Source: Hymenobacter volaticus (GTDB lineage Bacteria; Bacteroidota; Bacteroidia; Cytophagales; Hymenobacteraceae). From it: a DNA stretch of 64,000 bases. Shown piece after piece: positions 1 to 9,219 of this stretch. The notes under the pieces are model-generated. The model made no database searches. It was not told the DNA's origin and saw only the letters and a program-made list of their open reading frames with translations. Position numbers and translations under genes: made by a program. Location: contig NZ_CP095061.1 in assembly GCF_022921055.1 (NCBI RefSeq), forward strand, positions 526,001 through 590,000. The letters run 5' to 3'. Positions within the stretch are counted from its first letter, which is position 1; every line of letters starts with the position of its first letter.

Positions 1-1374
1 CGCTGTCGGGTGGAGAGAGCCAACGCATTTCGTTGGCTACCTCGCTCGGTTCGGCGCTGGTGGGCTCGATGTATATTCTTGATGAGCCAAGTATTGGCTT
101 GCATCCCAAAGACGCTGAGCAATTGATTGGAGTGTTGCGCTCCTTACAGCAACTCGGCAACACCGTGATTGTGGTGGAGCACGAAGAAAAGATGATGGAA
201 GTAGCCGACCAGATTCTCGACATCGGCCCGAGGCCGGTAGCGGCGGCGGCAATCTGATGTTCCAAGGTACTTACGACGAGCTACTCAAGGATACTGAAAC
301 CTATACGGGCCAATACCTGAGTGGCCGCCTCGAAGTGCCCGTGCCCAAAGTGCGTCGCACTTGGCGCAATGTGTTGGAGCTAACTGGCGCCCGCGAAAAC
401 AACCTGAAAAACGTATCGGTGAAATTTCCGCTGAACGTGATGACAGTGGTAACGGGCGTATCCGGCTCGGGCAAGTCTACGCTAATACGGCGGATACTGG
501 CTCCGGCGCTGCTCAAGCAGCTCGGTGGCGGTGCTGGCGAATCGACGGGTAAATTCGACCGGCTAACCGGCGTGAACGGACAAGTAACGCACGTCGAGTT
601 TGTGGATCAGAACCCTATCGGTAAGAGCAGCCGCTCCAACCCGGTTACCTACGTGAAGGCCTACGACACTATTCGGGCGCTGTTTGCTGATCAGCCACTG
701 GCTAAAGCACGCGGCTTTAAGCCTTCTCACTTCAGCTTCAATATTGATGGCGGACGGTGCGAAGTATGCCAGGGTGAGGGTCAGGTGAAGATCGAAATGC
801 AGTTCATGGCCGACATCTTCCTGACGTGTGAAAGCTGCGGCGGCCGCAAGTTCAAGCAAGACATCCTGGATGTGAAATACCAGGACAAGGGCATTGACGA
901 GGTGCTGGACATGACCATTGCCGACAGCATCACCTTCTTCCAAGGCCAGTCGAAGCTAGTGGAGCGCCTCAAGCCGCTCGATGATGTAGGATTGGGGTAC
1001 ATTCGCTTGGGGCAGTCGGCTAGCACACTGAGCGGTGGGGAAGCCCAGCGCGTAAAGCTGGCTTCCTTCCTCACCAAAGGCGCTACGCTGCAGCAAGACA
1101 AGATCCTATTCATCTTCGACGAGCCAAGCACGGGCCTGCACTTTCACGACATCAACAAGCTGATGACAGCCATGAATGCGCTGGTGGAACAAGGCAACTC
1201 GGTGCTTATTATCGAGCACAACATGGACATCATCAAGTGTGCCGACTGGGTGATTGACCTTGGCCCGAAGGCGGTATCAACGGTGGCCACTTGCTGTTCG
1301 AAGGTACGCCAGAAGAAATGGCGAAATTGAAGGACACCAACCACACTGCGCGATTCTTGGCTGAGAAACTGTAG
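1..1374 (+). CDS. uvrA: UvrA excinuclease ATPase, C-terminal part (partial, two frame breaks)
   Basis: UvrA is the damage-sensing ABC ATPase of nucleotide excision repair. The reading frame is open from base 3 and begins inside the first ATPase signature (LSGGESQR), followed by Walker B ([11 protein letters not shown]). The second ATPase has its P-loop (GVSGSGKST), a zinc-binding CEVCQGEG...CESCGG block, a second signature ([12 protein letters not shown]) and Walker B ([11 protein letters not shown]). The frame breaks twice, at 227-231 and 1264-1268, both at a GGCCCGA sequence that encodes G-P-E in the family. Adding one C at each restores a continuous protein ending at TAG 1372-1374, about 457 visible residues. 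The 5' part lies outside the window. The breaks look like sequence errors because everything around them is well conserved. Confidence 0.93.
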
Positions 1375-1390
1375 CCGCATATTGCAGCAA

Positions 1391-1430
1391 AAGCAACGGC
1401 CTGACTAGTTTACTAGTCAGGCCGTTGCTT
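1391..1430. terminator. Bidirectional hairpin between uvrA and the PepSY gene
   Basis: A near-perfect inverted repeat with arms of about 18 bases around AAGCAACGGCCTGAC. It lies between the convergent ends of uvrA (+) and the PepSY gene (-), so it could terminate both. Confidence 0.75.
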
Positions 1431-1449
1431 TATCAGGAAGGCACTAATT

Positions 1450-2595
1450 TCAGACGGTAGCTACTTGTGCTACGGGTTGTTTTGAGCGTTTGGCTTTGTA
1501 GCGCCGGCCCCACCAGATAACGGTGCCGGTAATGGGCAGGCTCGCGGAAATCAAACTCCCTAAGAACGCCACTATTTTGCCGCCGAAACCTAGGATTTGG
1601 CCGGTGTGCAAGTCATAGTTCATGTCGGAAAACTTGGTGCCGACGCTTTTGGTGGCATGAAAACGGGACTCCAGTAGCTGGCCCGAAGTAGGGTGGAAGG
1701 CGTACTCGTCGCGGTTGTAGTAATGAAGTGCCTTCTGATAGGTCCAGCAGAACGCGGGGGCTTTGCCTGTACCAGTTGGCCCAATGAGTATCATCTCGTT
1801 TTTAGGCGAAAGGCGGCGTACGCTACGATACACTATATCGGATAGCGGCTGGCTGGCTGCCGTAACAGTTTGCAGGGTGTCAAGATTGGTGGTCATTAGC
1901 TCCTGAGGAGCCGGTTTGCCACCATCAACTGCAAACCGAATCGTCTCCAGCATCCAAGGGTAAATCATGAACAGACCAGAGAGGGCCAGCACTAGCCCAA
2001 CGCTAGCCGCGTAGAAGCCGAGCACATTGTGCAAATCGTAGTTGACGCGCCGCCAGCGGGCTCCCCACTTGATGGTGAAGCGCTGCTTACGCTCCTGCTT
2101 GCGTTTCGGCCACCACAGCACCAAGCCCGTGAGCATCATTACCACGAAAATAGATATGCTGATGCCTACCACCCATTTAGCTACCGCTTCTGGCAGCAGC
2201 AGGTGCATGTGGATTTCCTGAACGATGGTAAAGAAGTGCGTGCGTAGGTTTTGCTCCTTTAGTACTAGGCCCGTGTACGGGTTCAGGTACACTTGAATGG
2301 GCAGGCCGGCTTTGTCAACGAAAAACACAGTAGCCGAACGGTCGGGGGCAAAGTAGGTTATCCAAGAAGTTTCAGCGCCCACACCCGGATGGTTTGCCAG
2401 CGCGGCGGCTTGCAAACGCGAGGGCAGCACCGGCGCCGTAGCCTGCACTTCCACCTTGCGCCACGGTTCCGTCAAATCGCGAATATCATCCTGAAAGGTG
2501 AAGATGGCTCCCGTGATGCTCACAATAAGCACCACGAGCCCGGACGCTAGTCCGAGCCAGAGGTGCACTTTGCCGACAGCTTTCTTAAAGGTCAT
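1450..2595 (-). CDS. PepSY-associated transmembrane protein
   Basis: A 381-residue inner-membrane protein with the PepSY_TM layout. It has an N-terminal membrane segment after KVHLWLGL, an external PepSY-like region, two further membrane segments in the middle (VVGISISIFVVMMLTGLVLWWP and the segment after NYDLHNVLGFYA), and a last segment near the C-terminus ending in a basic tail. The histidines in KVHLWLG, the HMHLLLP segment and YDLHNVLG fit the pattern seen in these proteins. Related proteins are found beside siderophore receptors and are thought to help ferric-siderophore reduction or uptake. It starts 86 bases downstream of the TonB receptor stop on the same strand, which supports an iron-uptake operon. 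The iron role is inferred from family and context. Confidence 0.85.
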   Translation of the reverse strand: MTFKKAVGKVHLWLGLASGLVVLIVSITGAIFTFQDDIRDLTEPWRKVEVQATAPVLPSRLQAAALANHPGVGAETSWITYFAPDRSATVFFVDKAGLPIQVYLNPYTGLVLKEQNLRTHFFTIVQEIHMHLLLPEAVAKWVVGISISIFVVMMLTGLVLWWPKRKQERKQRFTIKWGARWRRVNYDLHNVLGFYAASVGLVLALSGLFMIYPWMLETIRFAVDGGKPAPQELMTTNLDTLQTVTAASQPLSDIVYRSVRRLSPKNEMILIGPTGTGKAPAFCWTYQKALHYYNRDEYAFHPTSGQLLESRFHATKSVGTKFSDMNYDLHTGQILGFGGKIVAFLGSLISASLPITGTVIWWGRRYKAKRSKQPVAQVATV

Positions 2596-2681
2596 AGGAG
2601 AGAAACGCGGAAGGTGAAGAAACCGTGCAAGCGTCGGGAGCGGCGTAACGAAGTGCTAGCAACTCCCGACGCTAGGGCAGT

Positions 2682-5156
2682 CTAGAACTTATAGCTCACG
2701 CTACCGATGATGCTGCGCAGCTTTTGCGGGCTCATGGTAGTATAGCCAATCCAGTAATGCTCGTTGGTGAAATTGTCTACTTTGGCCGACACCCGGAATT
2801 TAGGCTGGTCGTAGTAGATGCTAGCGTTGAGCACCGTGTAGGAAGGCAGCGTAAAGACGCTGGCAGTGGTATTCACGATTTTGTTGTCGCTGGCGTAGTT
2901 GCCGCCGGCACCCAAGCCCAAGCCCCGCAGCGCACCTTCCGACAACCGGTAGCTCAGCCACAGGTTGGCCAGATAAGGAGATGAAGCCGTGCCAGGCCGC
3001 CGACCATTCACATCTTCGGTAGTGCGGGTCAGTTTGGAGTCGTTGTAGCTAAAGCCAGCCACCACGTTGAAACCTTGCACCGGGTTAGCAATCAAGCTAA
3101 GCTCTACACCCTTGCTGAGTTGGGTGCCGTTCTGCGTTTGGGCTTGCGGGTTGGTTAGGGTAGGGGTAGTACGCAGGATATTCTTCACCCGAATATCGTA
3201 GTAGCTCACTGTAGCACTGATTTTCCCGTTGGCTGCATCCAGCTTTACCCCGCCCTCCATTTGGTTGGCTTGTTCGGGCTTGGCAATGCGAGCGGCATCG
3301 GTTGGCAGTTGGTCAACTCCTAAATAGGCCCCGCGGTTGATAAAGCTGTTTTGGTAGTTGGCAAACAACGACACCCGGTCTAGCACTGGCTGAAACACCA
3401 CGCCAAATTTGGGTGAAAGAGTGGTTTGCGAATAAGCTTTAACCGGCGTGTACAGAATCCCACCTTTGTTGTCGTAGTGGTCGAGGCGCAGGGCCGCCAG
3501 CACGCTCAGCTTGTCGGTCAGGTTGAGTACGTCCGAGACAAAAGCGCTGTAGGTGTTCGACTTGGTAGTGATAGGGTAGGTCGATTTGGTGGTTTGGCTG
3601 TTGTAGAACGCCGTTAGAGAGTCACCGTTGAACCGGCTGCCGTAGTTGTAGCCCGGCACATTCAGCGGTACAACATCACCGGCACCCCCAAAGAACTCGA
3701 TATCCGAATCAACGCGCAGAAAGTCCAGGCCCAGCACCACGCGGTTGCGCAGGTTGCCCACTTTGAAATCTCCATTGAACAGCTGCTGCACCTCGAATAC
3801 TTGGTTGCTGCTGTTATTAGTCGATTGGTCAGCACGAGTCAAGTTGTGCGTGCCAGGACCGGCCGTAGAGTCTAGGGCCACGTCGGGCAGGAAGTAGAAA
3901 TACGGACCGAAGCCGTTAGAATAGCTGTGGCTGGATGTCAGGTTGGTGGAAGACGTGAAGCCCGGGGCAATCTGATAGTTCACTTGCCCGAAGAAGTTTG
4001 CACTGCGCGACTGTTGCGTCAGCCCGTTGCCCATGTAGGAGTTGCGGTAGTCGATGGGAGCCTGGTCGGCACGGTCGAAGCCTAATTGTGCTGCGGGGTA
4101 ATAAAAGAAAATCAACTGCTTGCCCACGTTGCGGCTCTGGTACAACTCAGCATCGAGATTGATAGTGAGGCGGTCAGAGGGGCGGAACGTCAAGCTGGGA
4201 GCTACGGCCAAATTTTTGCCGAAGCCTTCGTTCTGGAAATTGTCTTCGTAGTTGTAAGCTGTGTTCAAACGGAAAGCCAGTGCCTTGGGCTTGTTGTCGG
4301 TGGCCGTAGGGTCTACTAGGTTCACGTCAGCGCTGATGCGGTGGAAGCCGTAGCTGCCGCCTGCCACACTTATCTCGCCCCCAAACGAATCGGTAGGCCG
4401 CTTGGTCACGCGGTTGAGCAAGCCACCGTACGACGTGAGCGAGCTGCCGTAGAGCGTAGCCGATGGGCCTTTGATTACTTCCAGCCTTTCCAGGTTCACA
4501 GCGTCAATGTCGCTGGTTACGTTGCCAGCGATACCGTTGCGCAATTGGCTTGATACCACAAAACCGCGGCTATTATAGAAACTGCCTCCGTCGCCGGCGC
4601 GGCCCGTGGCTTCCCACATGCGCTGCACGCCCGGCGCGTTGCGGATAGCATCATCCACCGTGAAAACCAACTGTTCGGTCAGTAGCTCCTTGCCCACGGT
4701 AGCGTAGACCTGTGGATTCTCCAGGTTTTTCAGCGGCATCTTCGACACATATTCAGACTCTTTGCGCGCAAACCTATTGATGGCGCTGCCCTCTACTACC
4801 ACTTCGTTCAGCTGCTCGGTGTTTTCTGTGAGCTGGAAATCTTGGCTGCTCGTTTGGCCGGCTACCACCTGCACCGGCCGCTCTTGGGTGGTGTAGCCCA
4901 CAAGCCGCACGCCCAGCGTGTACGTGCCCGGCTGCAACCCGCCAATACGATAGTTGCCGCTGTTGTCGGTGTTAGCACCTTTGCTTGTGCCCTTGATACC
5001 AATGGAAACCCCTACAATAGGTAGGCCTCCAACTGTGGTGATACGACCTTGCACCACCCCTTTTTGCGCATGAGCTGATAAGGAGAGGGTAAAGAGTAAC
5101 AAGAGAAGCAGAAAAGTAAGCTGCTGACTTGTTGTGCGTAGAGTAAACGGGTTCAT
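2682..5156 (-). CDS. TonB-dependent siderophore receptor with carboxypeptidase-like N-terminal domain
   Basis: An 824-residue outer-membrane receptor. An N-terminal signal peptide (LLLLLLFTLSLSAHAQ) is followed by a CarboxypepD_reg-like beta-sandwich (about residues 30-115: VVQGRITTVGGLPIVGVSIGIKG), typical of Bacteroidota receptors. The plug domain follows (FTVDDAIRNAPGVQR, then LERLEVIKGPSATLYG), then a 22-strand-type barrel ending in the aromatic GSVSYKF terminus. The plug motif I-K-G-P-S-A-T-L-Y-G is that of FhuA/FecA-like siderophore receptors. It is first in the apparent operon with the PepSY membrane protein. No anti-sigma or sigma gene is adjacent. The substrate cannot be read from sequence. 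Confidence 0.93.
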   Translation of the reverse strand: MNPFTLRTTSQQLTFLLLLLLFTLSLSAHAQKGVVQGRITTVGGLPIVGVSIGIKGTSKGANTDNSGNYRIGGLQPGTYTLGVRLVGYTTQERPVQVVAGQTSSQDFQLTENTEQLNEVVVEGSAINRFARKESEYVSKMPLKNLENPQVYATVGKELLTEQLVFTVDDAIRNAPGVQRMWEATGRAGDGGSFYNSRGFVVSSQLRNGIAGNVTSDIDAVNLERLEVIKGPSATLYGSSLTSYGGLLNRVTKRPTDSFGGEISVAGGSYGFHRISADVNLVDPTATDNKPKALAFRLNTAYNYEDNFQNEGFGKNLAVAPSLTFRPSDRLTINLDAELYQSRNVGKQLIFFYYPAAQLGFDRADQAPIDYRNSYMGNGLTQQSRSANFFGQVNYQIAPGFTSSTNLTSSHSYSNGFGPYFYFLPDVALDSTAGPGTHNLTRADQSTNNSSNQVFEVQQLFNGDFKVGNLRNRVVLGLDFLRVDSDIEFFGGAGDVVPLNVPGYNYGSRFNGDSLTAFYNSQTTKSTYPITTKSNTYSAFVSDVLNLTDKLSVLAALRLDHYDNKGGILYTPVKAYSQTTLSPKFGVVFQPVLDRVSLFANYQNSFINRGAYLGVDQLPTDAARIAKPEQANQMEGGVKLDAANGKISATVSYYDIRVKNILRTTPTLTNPQAQTQNGTQLSKGVELSLIANPVQGFNVVAGFSYNDSKLTRTTEDVNGRRPGTASSPYLANLWLSYRLSEGALRGLGLGAGGNYASDNKIVNTTASVFTLPSYTVLNASIYYDQPKFRVSAKVDNFTNEHYWIGYTTMSPQKLRSIIGSVSYKF

Positions 5157-5270
5157 TCAGGTTGCAGTAGGTTATTACCTGCAAAACTCGGGAGTAATTC
5201 TGATTATTTAGACATTTTATAAATAATAATTAGACGAGGTTTAAATAAGATGTTGAATAAATACTGTTTG

Positions 5271-5278
5271 TAACTTTG
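5271..5278 (+). promoter_or_regulatory. Candidate -7 element (TAACTTTG) of the TspO-like gene
   Basis: TAACTTTG matches the Bacteroidota -7 consensus TAnnTTTG and lies 67 bases before the ATG at 5346. The nearest TTG upstream is at 5253, closer than the usual 19-21 bp spacing, so this is a moderate call. Confidence 0.4.
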
Positions 5279-5345
5279 GAAGAAGTGCTTGTATTATACA
5301 CGACATGCACCACGAAGCGTACTGACGTTCACTAACCTTCAGCGT

Positions 5346-6149
5346 ATGTCCTCCACGTTTACTTCCTCTTATTCGCTACGTGAATCTGCTTCTAACCGCA
5401 TTTGGCGGTGGCTCGCAGCAGCAGCCGTGCTCGGCAATATTGGCCTCAATTATTACTCAAATGCATATCCTTTCAATGGGCAGAGTATGGGTACAGTTTC
5501 GGGCAAGTACCCCACTCTGCTAACTCCGGCCGGCTATGCCTTTTCTATTTGGGGGCTGATTTTCTTGTCTCTGACCTTATATGCAGTTTGGCAATTGTTG
5601 CCAGCTCAGCGAAGTAATCCGCTGCCCGACGCCGTCGCGCAACCCCTCACGTTGGCCAGTGTTGTTACCGCACTGTGGGTGGTGTTGTTTGCCTACGAAC
5701 GGATATTGCCTTGCTGGCTAGCCATGATGATTATCCTCGGGGCACTGGTCATGGCCTATGGTCGGGCGCGGCGGCTGGTACTAGCCGATGTTGCTCCTCG
5801 TTGGGTTAGCGTACCCTTTGCCTTGTATCTAGGTTGGATTTCGGTGGCCTTCACCATCAACAGCATCATCGGGCTGCGGCAGTTGGGTTGGGAACCTGAC
5901 CTAAACTTAGCAATGCTGTTGGGGCTCGTGCTACTGACAGTCGTAGTAGGCCTCGGCCTGCTTATTAGCCGCGAATTCAAAGAAGTGGCTTTCCCGCTGG
6001 TGGTTGCCTGGGCTCTAGTAGCCATATGGGTAGCGCAACGCCATGTGTATCCTGAACTAAGCTGGGCTGCCCTAATAGGAGCGGGTATTGTGGGTTTGGG
6101 TGGCTTGGCACTGTCGTCGAGTTGGGGCCGTCGGATGGTAGAGGTTTGA
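5346..6149 (+). CDS. TspO/tryptophan-rich sensory-like membrane protein
   Basis: A 267-residue protein made almost entirely of membrane helices, seven to nine by eye. The conserved-looking stretch KYPTLLTPAGYAFSIWGLIF is characteristic of a Bacteroidota family usually annotated as tryptophan-rich sensory (TspO/MBR-like) proteins. It is longer than the classical five-helix TspO of about 160 residues. The frame is open from 5289, but the ATG at 5346 is preferred because the residues before it are not hydrophobic and the membrane core begins about 20 residues after it. It is transcribed divergently from the TonB receptor. TspO proteins bind porphyrins; a link to the neighbouring iron genes is speculation. 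Confidence 0.65.
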   Translation: MSSTFTSSYSLRESASNRIWRWLAAAAVLGNIGLNYYSNAYPFNGQSMGTVSGKYPTLLTPAGYAFSIWGLIFLSLTLYAVWQLLPAQRSNPLPDAVAQPLTLASVVTALWVVLFAYERILPCWLAMMIILGALVMAYGRARRLVLADVAPRWVSVPFALYLGWISVAFTINSIIGLRQLGWEPDLNLAMLLGLVLLTVVVGLGLLISREFKEVAFPLVVAWALVAIWVAQRHVYPELSWAALIGAGIVGLGGLALSSSWGRRMVEV

Positions 6150-6230
6150 CTTGGCCAGTCAGAAAACACCGGTTAGGTTGGCCAGACCCACTAACTTGCG
6201 TCCATCTTCTTCCACCTCAATTCGCCCTCC

Positions 6231-6998
6231 ATGCGTAAGAATATCGTTGCCGGCAACTGGAAAATGAACACCACCTATCAGGACGGCCTCGCCCTGGTAT
6301 CGGAAATCACCAATATGGTGCAAGATGAAGTTACTGGCCCCAACGGGGTTGAAGTAGTTATTTGCCCGCCGTTTCCTTTTCTAGCTGCCATTGGCAAGCA
6401 ACTGCCTACCAACAGCCGCTTCCACCTAGGAGCGCAAAACTGCAGCCAAAAGGAAAGCGGTGCCTACACCGGCGAAGTATCTGCCAAAATGTTGCAGTCG
6501 GTAGGGTGCGAGTACGTGATTCTTGGGCACTCCGAGCGTCGGCAGTATTTCCGCGAAGACGACGAACTGCTGAGCCAGAAGCTGAAAGCAGTATTAGCTG
6601 CTGGTTTGAAGCCGATCTTCTGCGTCGGCGAATCGCTGGAAACGCGCGAAGCCGACGACACTTTCAACTTCATTAGCAAGCAGTTGAAAGACGGGTTGTT
6701 CCATCTATCCAACGAGGAGTTCGACCAGGTAGTCATTGCCTACGAACCGATTTGGGCCATCGGAACGGGTAAAACAGCCACCAGTGCTCAGGCGCAGGAA
6801 GTGCATGCCTTCATCCGGGAGCAGATAGCCCGCGCCTACGATGCCGAAGCAGCATTAAATACCACCATCCTGTACGGTGGTTCAGCCAACGCTCAAAACG
6901 CCCGCGAGTTGTTCAGCCAGCCCGACGTAGACGGTGGCTTGATTGGTGGTGCTTCCCTCAAGTCGCGCGACTTCACGGAAATCATCAAGTCCTTCTAA
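6231..6998 (+). CDS. tpiA: Triosephosphate isomerase
   Basis: Interconverts dihydroxyacetone phosphate and glyceraldehyde 3-phosphate in glycolysis and gluconeogenesis. The 255-residue product has the usual length and all catalytic signatures: the N-terminal AGNWKMN lysine, the ILGHSERR histidine, the AYEPIWAIGTGK loop with the catalytic glutamate, and the phosphate-binding YGGSANAQN and GGLIGGASL loops near the C-terminus. The ATG gives the expected MRKNIVAGNWKMN start. A strong hairpin follows directly, so it is probably monocistronic. Confidence 0.98.
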   Translation: MRKNIVAGNWKMNTTYQDGLALVSEITNMVQDEVTGPNGVEVVICPPFPFLAAIGKQLPTNSRFHLGAQNCSQKESGAYTGEVSAKMLQSVGCEYVILGHSERRQYFREDDELLSQKLKAVLAAGLKPIFCVGESLETREADDTFNFISKQLKDGLFHLSNEEFDQVVIAYEPIWAIGTGKTATSAQAQEVHAFIREQIARAYDAEAALNTTILYGGSANAQNARELFSQPDVDGGLIGGASLKSRDFTEIIKSF

Positions 6999-7004
6999 TC
7001 TAGA

Positions 7005-7050
7005 CGCGAAATCCCCGCTGCTGTGTGTACATGGCAGCGGGGATTTCGCG
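7005..7050 (+). terminator. Rho-independent-type hairpin after tpiA
   Basis: Inverted repeat with 17-base arms (CGCGAAATCCCCGCTGC and its complement) and a 12-base loop, starting 6 bases after the tpiA stop and followed by a TTTATATT stretch. Confidence 0.75.
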
Positions 7051-7110
7051 TTTATATTAAACTAAATCCGGCCAGATAATTGTCAGACGGTATACCTCTT
7101 CGTTCCCACT

Positions 7111-7494
7111 ATGCTTGCTGAACTTCTTGTATCTGGCCTGCTGGCGCTTAATCCCTTTGCGACACCAGCGCCTCGCGTGCCTTATGTGGCGGTGGCACCG
7201 GTGGGCTCCATCGAGCCGTGCCGGATCTACGGCACAATCTACCTGGAGCGCGACCCACGGCGGCGTAGCGCCTGCTTCGGCGTGATATACGAGGAGCCGG
7301 AAGAAGCTTTTGCCGATGTGCTAGTGTTTGCCGAAGACAACAAGCTTTTCGCTGATAAAGCTGGTCTTTGGTATTTCACTGAAGCCCGCGACTTTGCTGA
7401 TTACGTGCTGTTTGTATCTAATAAGCGTGAGCTAGCTGACTTTAGTGTTAGCTACACCAAAGTGCGCTCTTTTGCGGGCTGCCGAAAGCAGTAA
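7111..7494 (+). CDS. DUF6150-like small exported protein
   Basis: A 127-residue protein with a short hydrophobic N-terminus and a repetitive beta pattern: C-R-I-Y-G-T-I-Y, then blocks of the form A-D-V-L-V-F, F-A-D-K-A-G-L-W-Y-F, F-A-D-Y-V-L-F-V and L-A-D-F-S-V-S-Y. These A-D-hydrophobic repeats are typical of the DUF6150 family. Three cysteines (IEPCRI, SACFG, AGCRK) could form disulfides. Function is not known. It sits between two hairpins and is probably transcribed alone. Confidence 0.65.
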   Translation: MLAELLVSGLLALNPFATPAPRVPYVAVAPVGSIEPCRIYGTIYLERDPRRRSACFGVIYEEPEEAFADVLVFAEDNKLFADKAGLWYFTEARDFADYVLFVSNKRELADFSVSYTKVRSFAGCRKQ

Positions 7495-7509
7495 CACAGT
7501 TGTACAACT

Positions 7510-7556
7510 CATGAAAAAGCCCTTTCACTCAATGGTAGTGAAAGGGCTTTTTCATG
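7510..7556 (+). terminator. Hairpin terminator after the DUF6150-like gene
   Basis: Inverted repeat with arms CATGAAAAAGCCCTTTCACT and its complement around a short loop. It ends in a T run on the plus strand, and its A run would serve the minus strand. Confidence 0.75.
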
Positions 7557-7651
7557 AACTACGATAGCACTATCCGTTCGACTAGCTTTTTCCTGCGAAC
7601 TTTGCTACCCGGCACGCCGGACTCATTGAGTTTCTCTTCCGATTATTGCTT

Positions 7652-8482
7652 ATGGATTTTGTAGAAGTGCGCGTAGTTGCTCCGCGCGAATTGGCCGACA
7701 TATTAGTAGCTGAATTGGCCGAGGTAGGCTATAACACCTTCGAAGACAACGATGAGGGCTTTTGTGCCTACATCGATGAAGACCAGTTCGTGGCCGATGC
7801 CGTGGCCGAAATCATGAGCCGCTACGAGGGGCAAGGGGAACTCGGCTACGAGCACCGCGTGATTACGCGCCAGAACTGGAATGCCGAGTGGGAGAAAAAC
7901 TTCGAGCCTTTAGTTATTGCCGATAAAGTGTCGGTGCGGGCGCCCTTCCACGAAGCCCGCCCCGATTTGGCTTACGAAATCGTGATTATGCCGCGCATGT
8001 CGTTTGGCACTGGCCACCACGATACCACGGCCCTGATGATTACCAACCAACTCGACATCGACCACCAAAACAAGCGGGTATTGGATATGGGCTGTGGCAC
8101 GGGAATTCTGGCCATCATGGCCGTGCACTTAGGCGCCAGCTACGTGCTAGCAGTAGACGTGGAGCCCTGGACAGCCGAAAATGCTGCTGATAATGCGCAA
8201 GAAAACAACGTGCAAGACAAGGTGGAAGCCCGCCTCGGCGACATCACGGCGTTGGAAGGGGAAGAGCCTTTCGATATCATTCTAGCAAACATCAACCGCA
8301 ATGTATTGCTGGAAGATATGGGAGCGTATGGGCAGTACCTAAAGCCCAACAGTCCTATTTTGTTTTCTGGTTTCTACGAGGAAGACTTAGCCCTCATTCG
8401 CGAAGCTGCTGAAAAGCACGGTTTCCGCTACGAAAGCCACCGCACGCAAAATGATTGGGTGTCGGCAATATTTTACAGATAG
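7652..8482 (+). CDS. prmA: Ribosomal protein L11 methyltransferase
   Basis: Transfers methyl groups from S-adenosylmethionine to ribosomal protein L11. The 276-residue product has an N-terminal L11-recognition domain (about 1-90), the linker NWNAEWEKNFEPL, and a class I methyltransferase fold with PRMSFGTGHHDTT and the SAM-binding loop DMGCGTGILAIMA, followed by the acidic VDVEPW strand and the D-I-I-L-A-N-I-N-R-N motif typical of PrmA. ATG 7652 is chosen over a TTG two codons earlier. A GAACTTTG element at 7597-7604 is a plausible -7 box. Confidence 0.96.
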   Translation: MDFVEVRVVAPRELADILVAELAEVGYNTFEDNDEGFCAYIDEDQFVADAVAEIMSRYEGQGELGYEHRVITRQNWNAEWEKNFEPLVIADKVSVRAPFHEARPDLAYEIVIMPRMSFGTGHHDTTALMITNQLDIDHQNKRVLDMGCGTGILAIMAVHLGASYVLAVDVEPWTAENAADNAQENNVQDKVEARLGDITALEGEEPFDIILANINRNVLLEDMGAYGQYLKPNSPILFSGFYEEDLALIREAAEKHGFRYESHRTQNDWVSAIFYR

Positions 8483-8566
8483 GAGTAAGAGGACGGGAGC
8501 TAGAAAGAAGCTACTGCACACAGTTAGTGAAACCCCGCGATTTCTAGCTCCTGTCTCTTATTTAAA

Positions 8567-8907
8567 CTAAAGGCACAAGGCCAGCCATTCTTCGTCAGAA
8601 AGGCCGTAGTCGATGGGATTCTCATGAACCAACGATCGGCTGTCTAGCTTGGGCAAGACGTTCTGGGGAGGTACCAAATAGTGACTAGCTAGGCGGTCGA
8701 GGGCAGCACGGCCCGGCGTACGATAACTGTGCCGCATTCTGGCCGTTCTTGCACCTCCGGGTCAACGAGCAGCAGCAGGTCGCGCCACTCGGCCACGGTA
8801 GCCGATGACTTTCCTAAGCGTTGGGTAATGTCGTCACGTAGATTCTGTACTACGCGCAGCAGCGCGTTCGGGGCAAGGGCGGAAAGCCGGGAAGCAGCAT
8901 TATGCAT
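8567..8907 (-). CDS. Uncharacterised small protein, one frame break
   Basis: Starts at ATG 8905-8907 (MHNAASRL) and is predicted mainly helical. As given, the frame runs into unrelated sequence after RPECG. Adding one G to the GG pair (plus-strand CC, 8732-8733) continues it as HSYRTPGRAALDRL and on to TAG 8567-8569, with an acidic end (LSDEEWLALCL), about 113 residues in all. The tail reads as protein-like sequence, which supports the repair. I do not recognise the family. It is convergent with prmA, with 84 bases between the stops and no clear hairpin. Confidence 0.55.
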
Positions 8908-9219
8908 AGCAGTTAGAAAAGAAAGTACACTACAACGTACGCGGATGACGTTTGGAAAGATACCGTGAAGTAAGAAGACAATCGACAAGTAGCAGAGAAA
9001 TAATCTAGCTGTTGCTGAGCTTTTTTTAGATGGGCCTTGTTGCCGGTCTGCCACTGGATTTGGTACTCAATTGCATCGGGCTTAATGGTTTTGTAGGATG
9101 GTAGGCAGTTGGAATAGTGCAAAACCACAAAAATCAACGTCGCTTGCAATCCAACCCCAATAGTATGGCGACTATTACCGAAATTGTAGACGACTAATCA
9201 GGTTCCGACGGAATTTTCT

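Noticed and set aside
1..1374. uvrA as a pseudogene because of two frame breaks
   Set aside because: Both breaks occur at the same GGCCCGA sequence, all motifs are intact, and the same kind of break occurs across the window, so sequence error is more likely.
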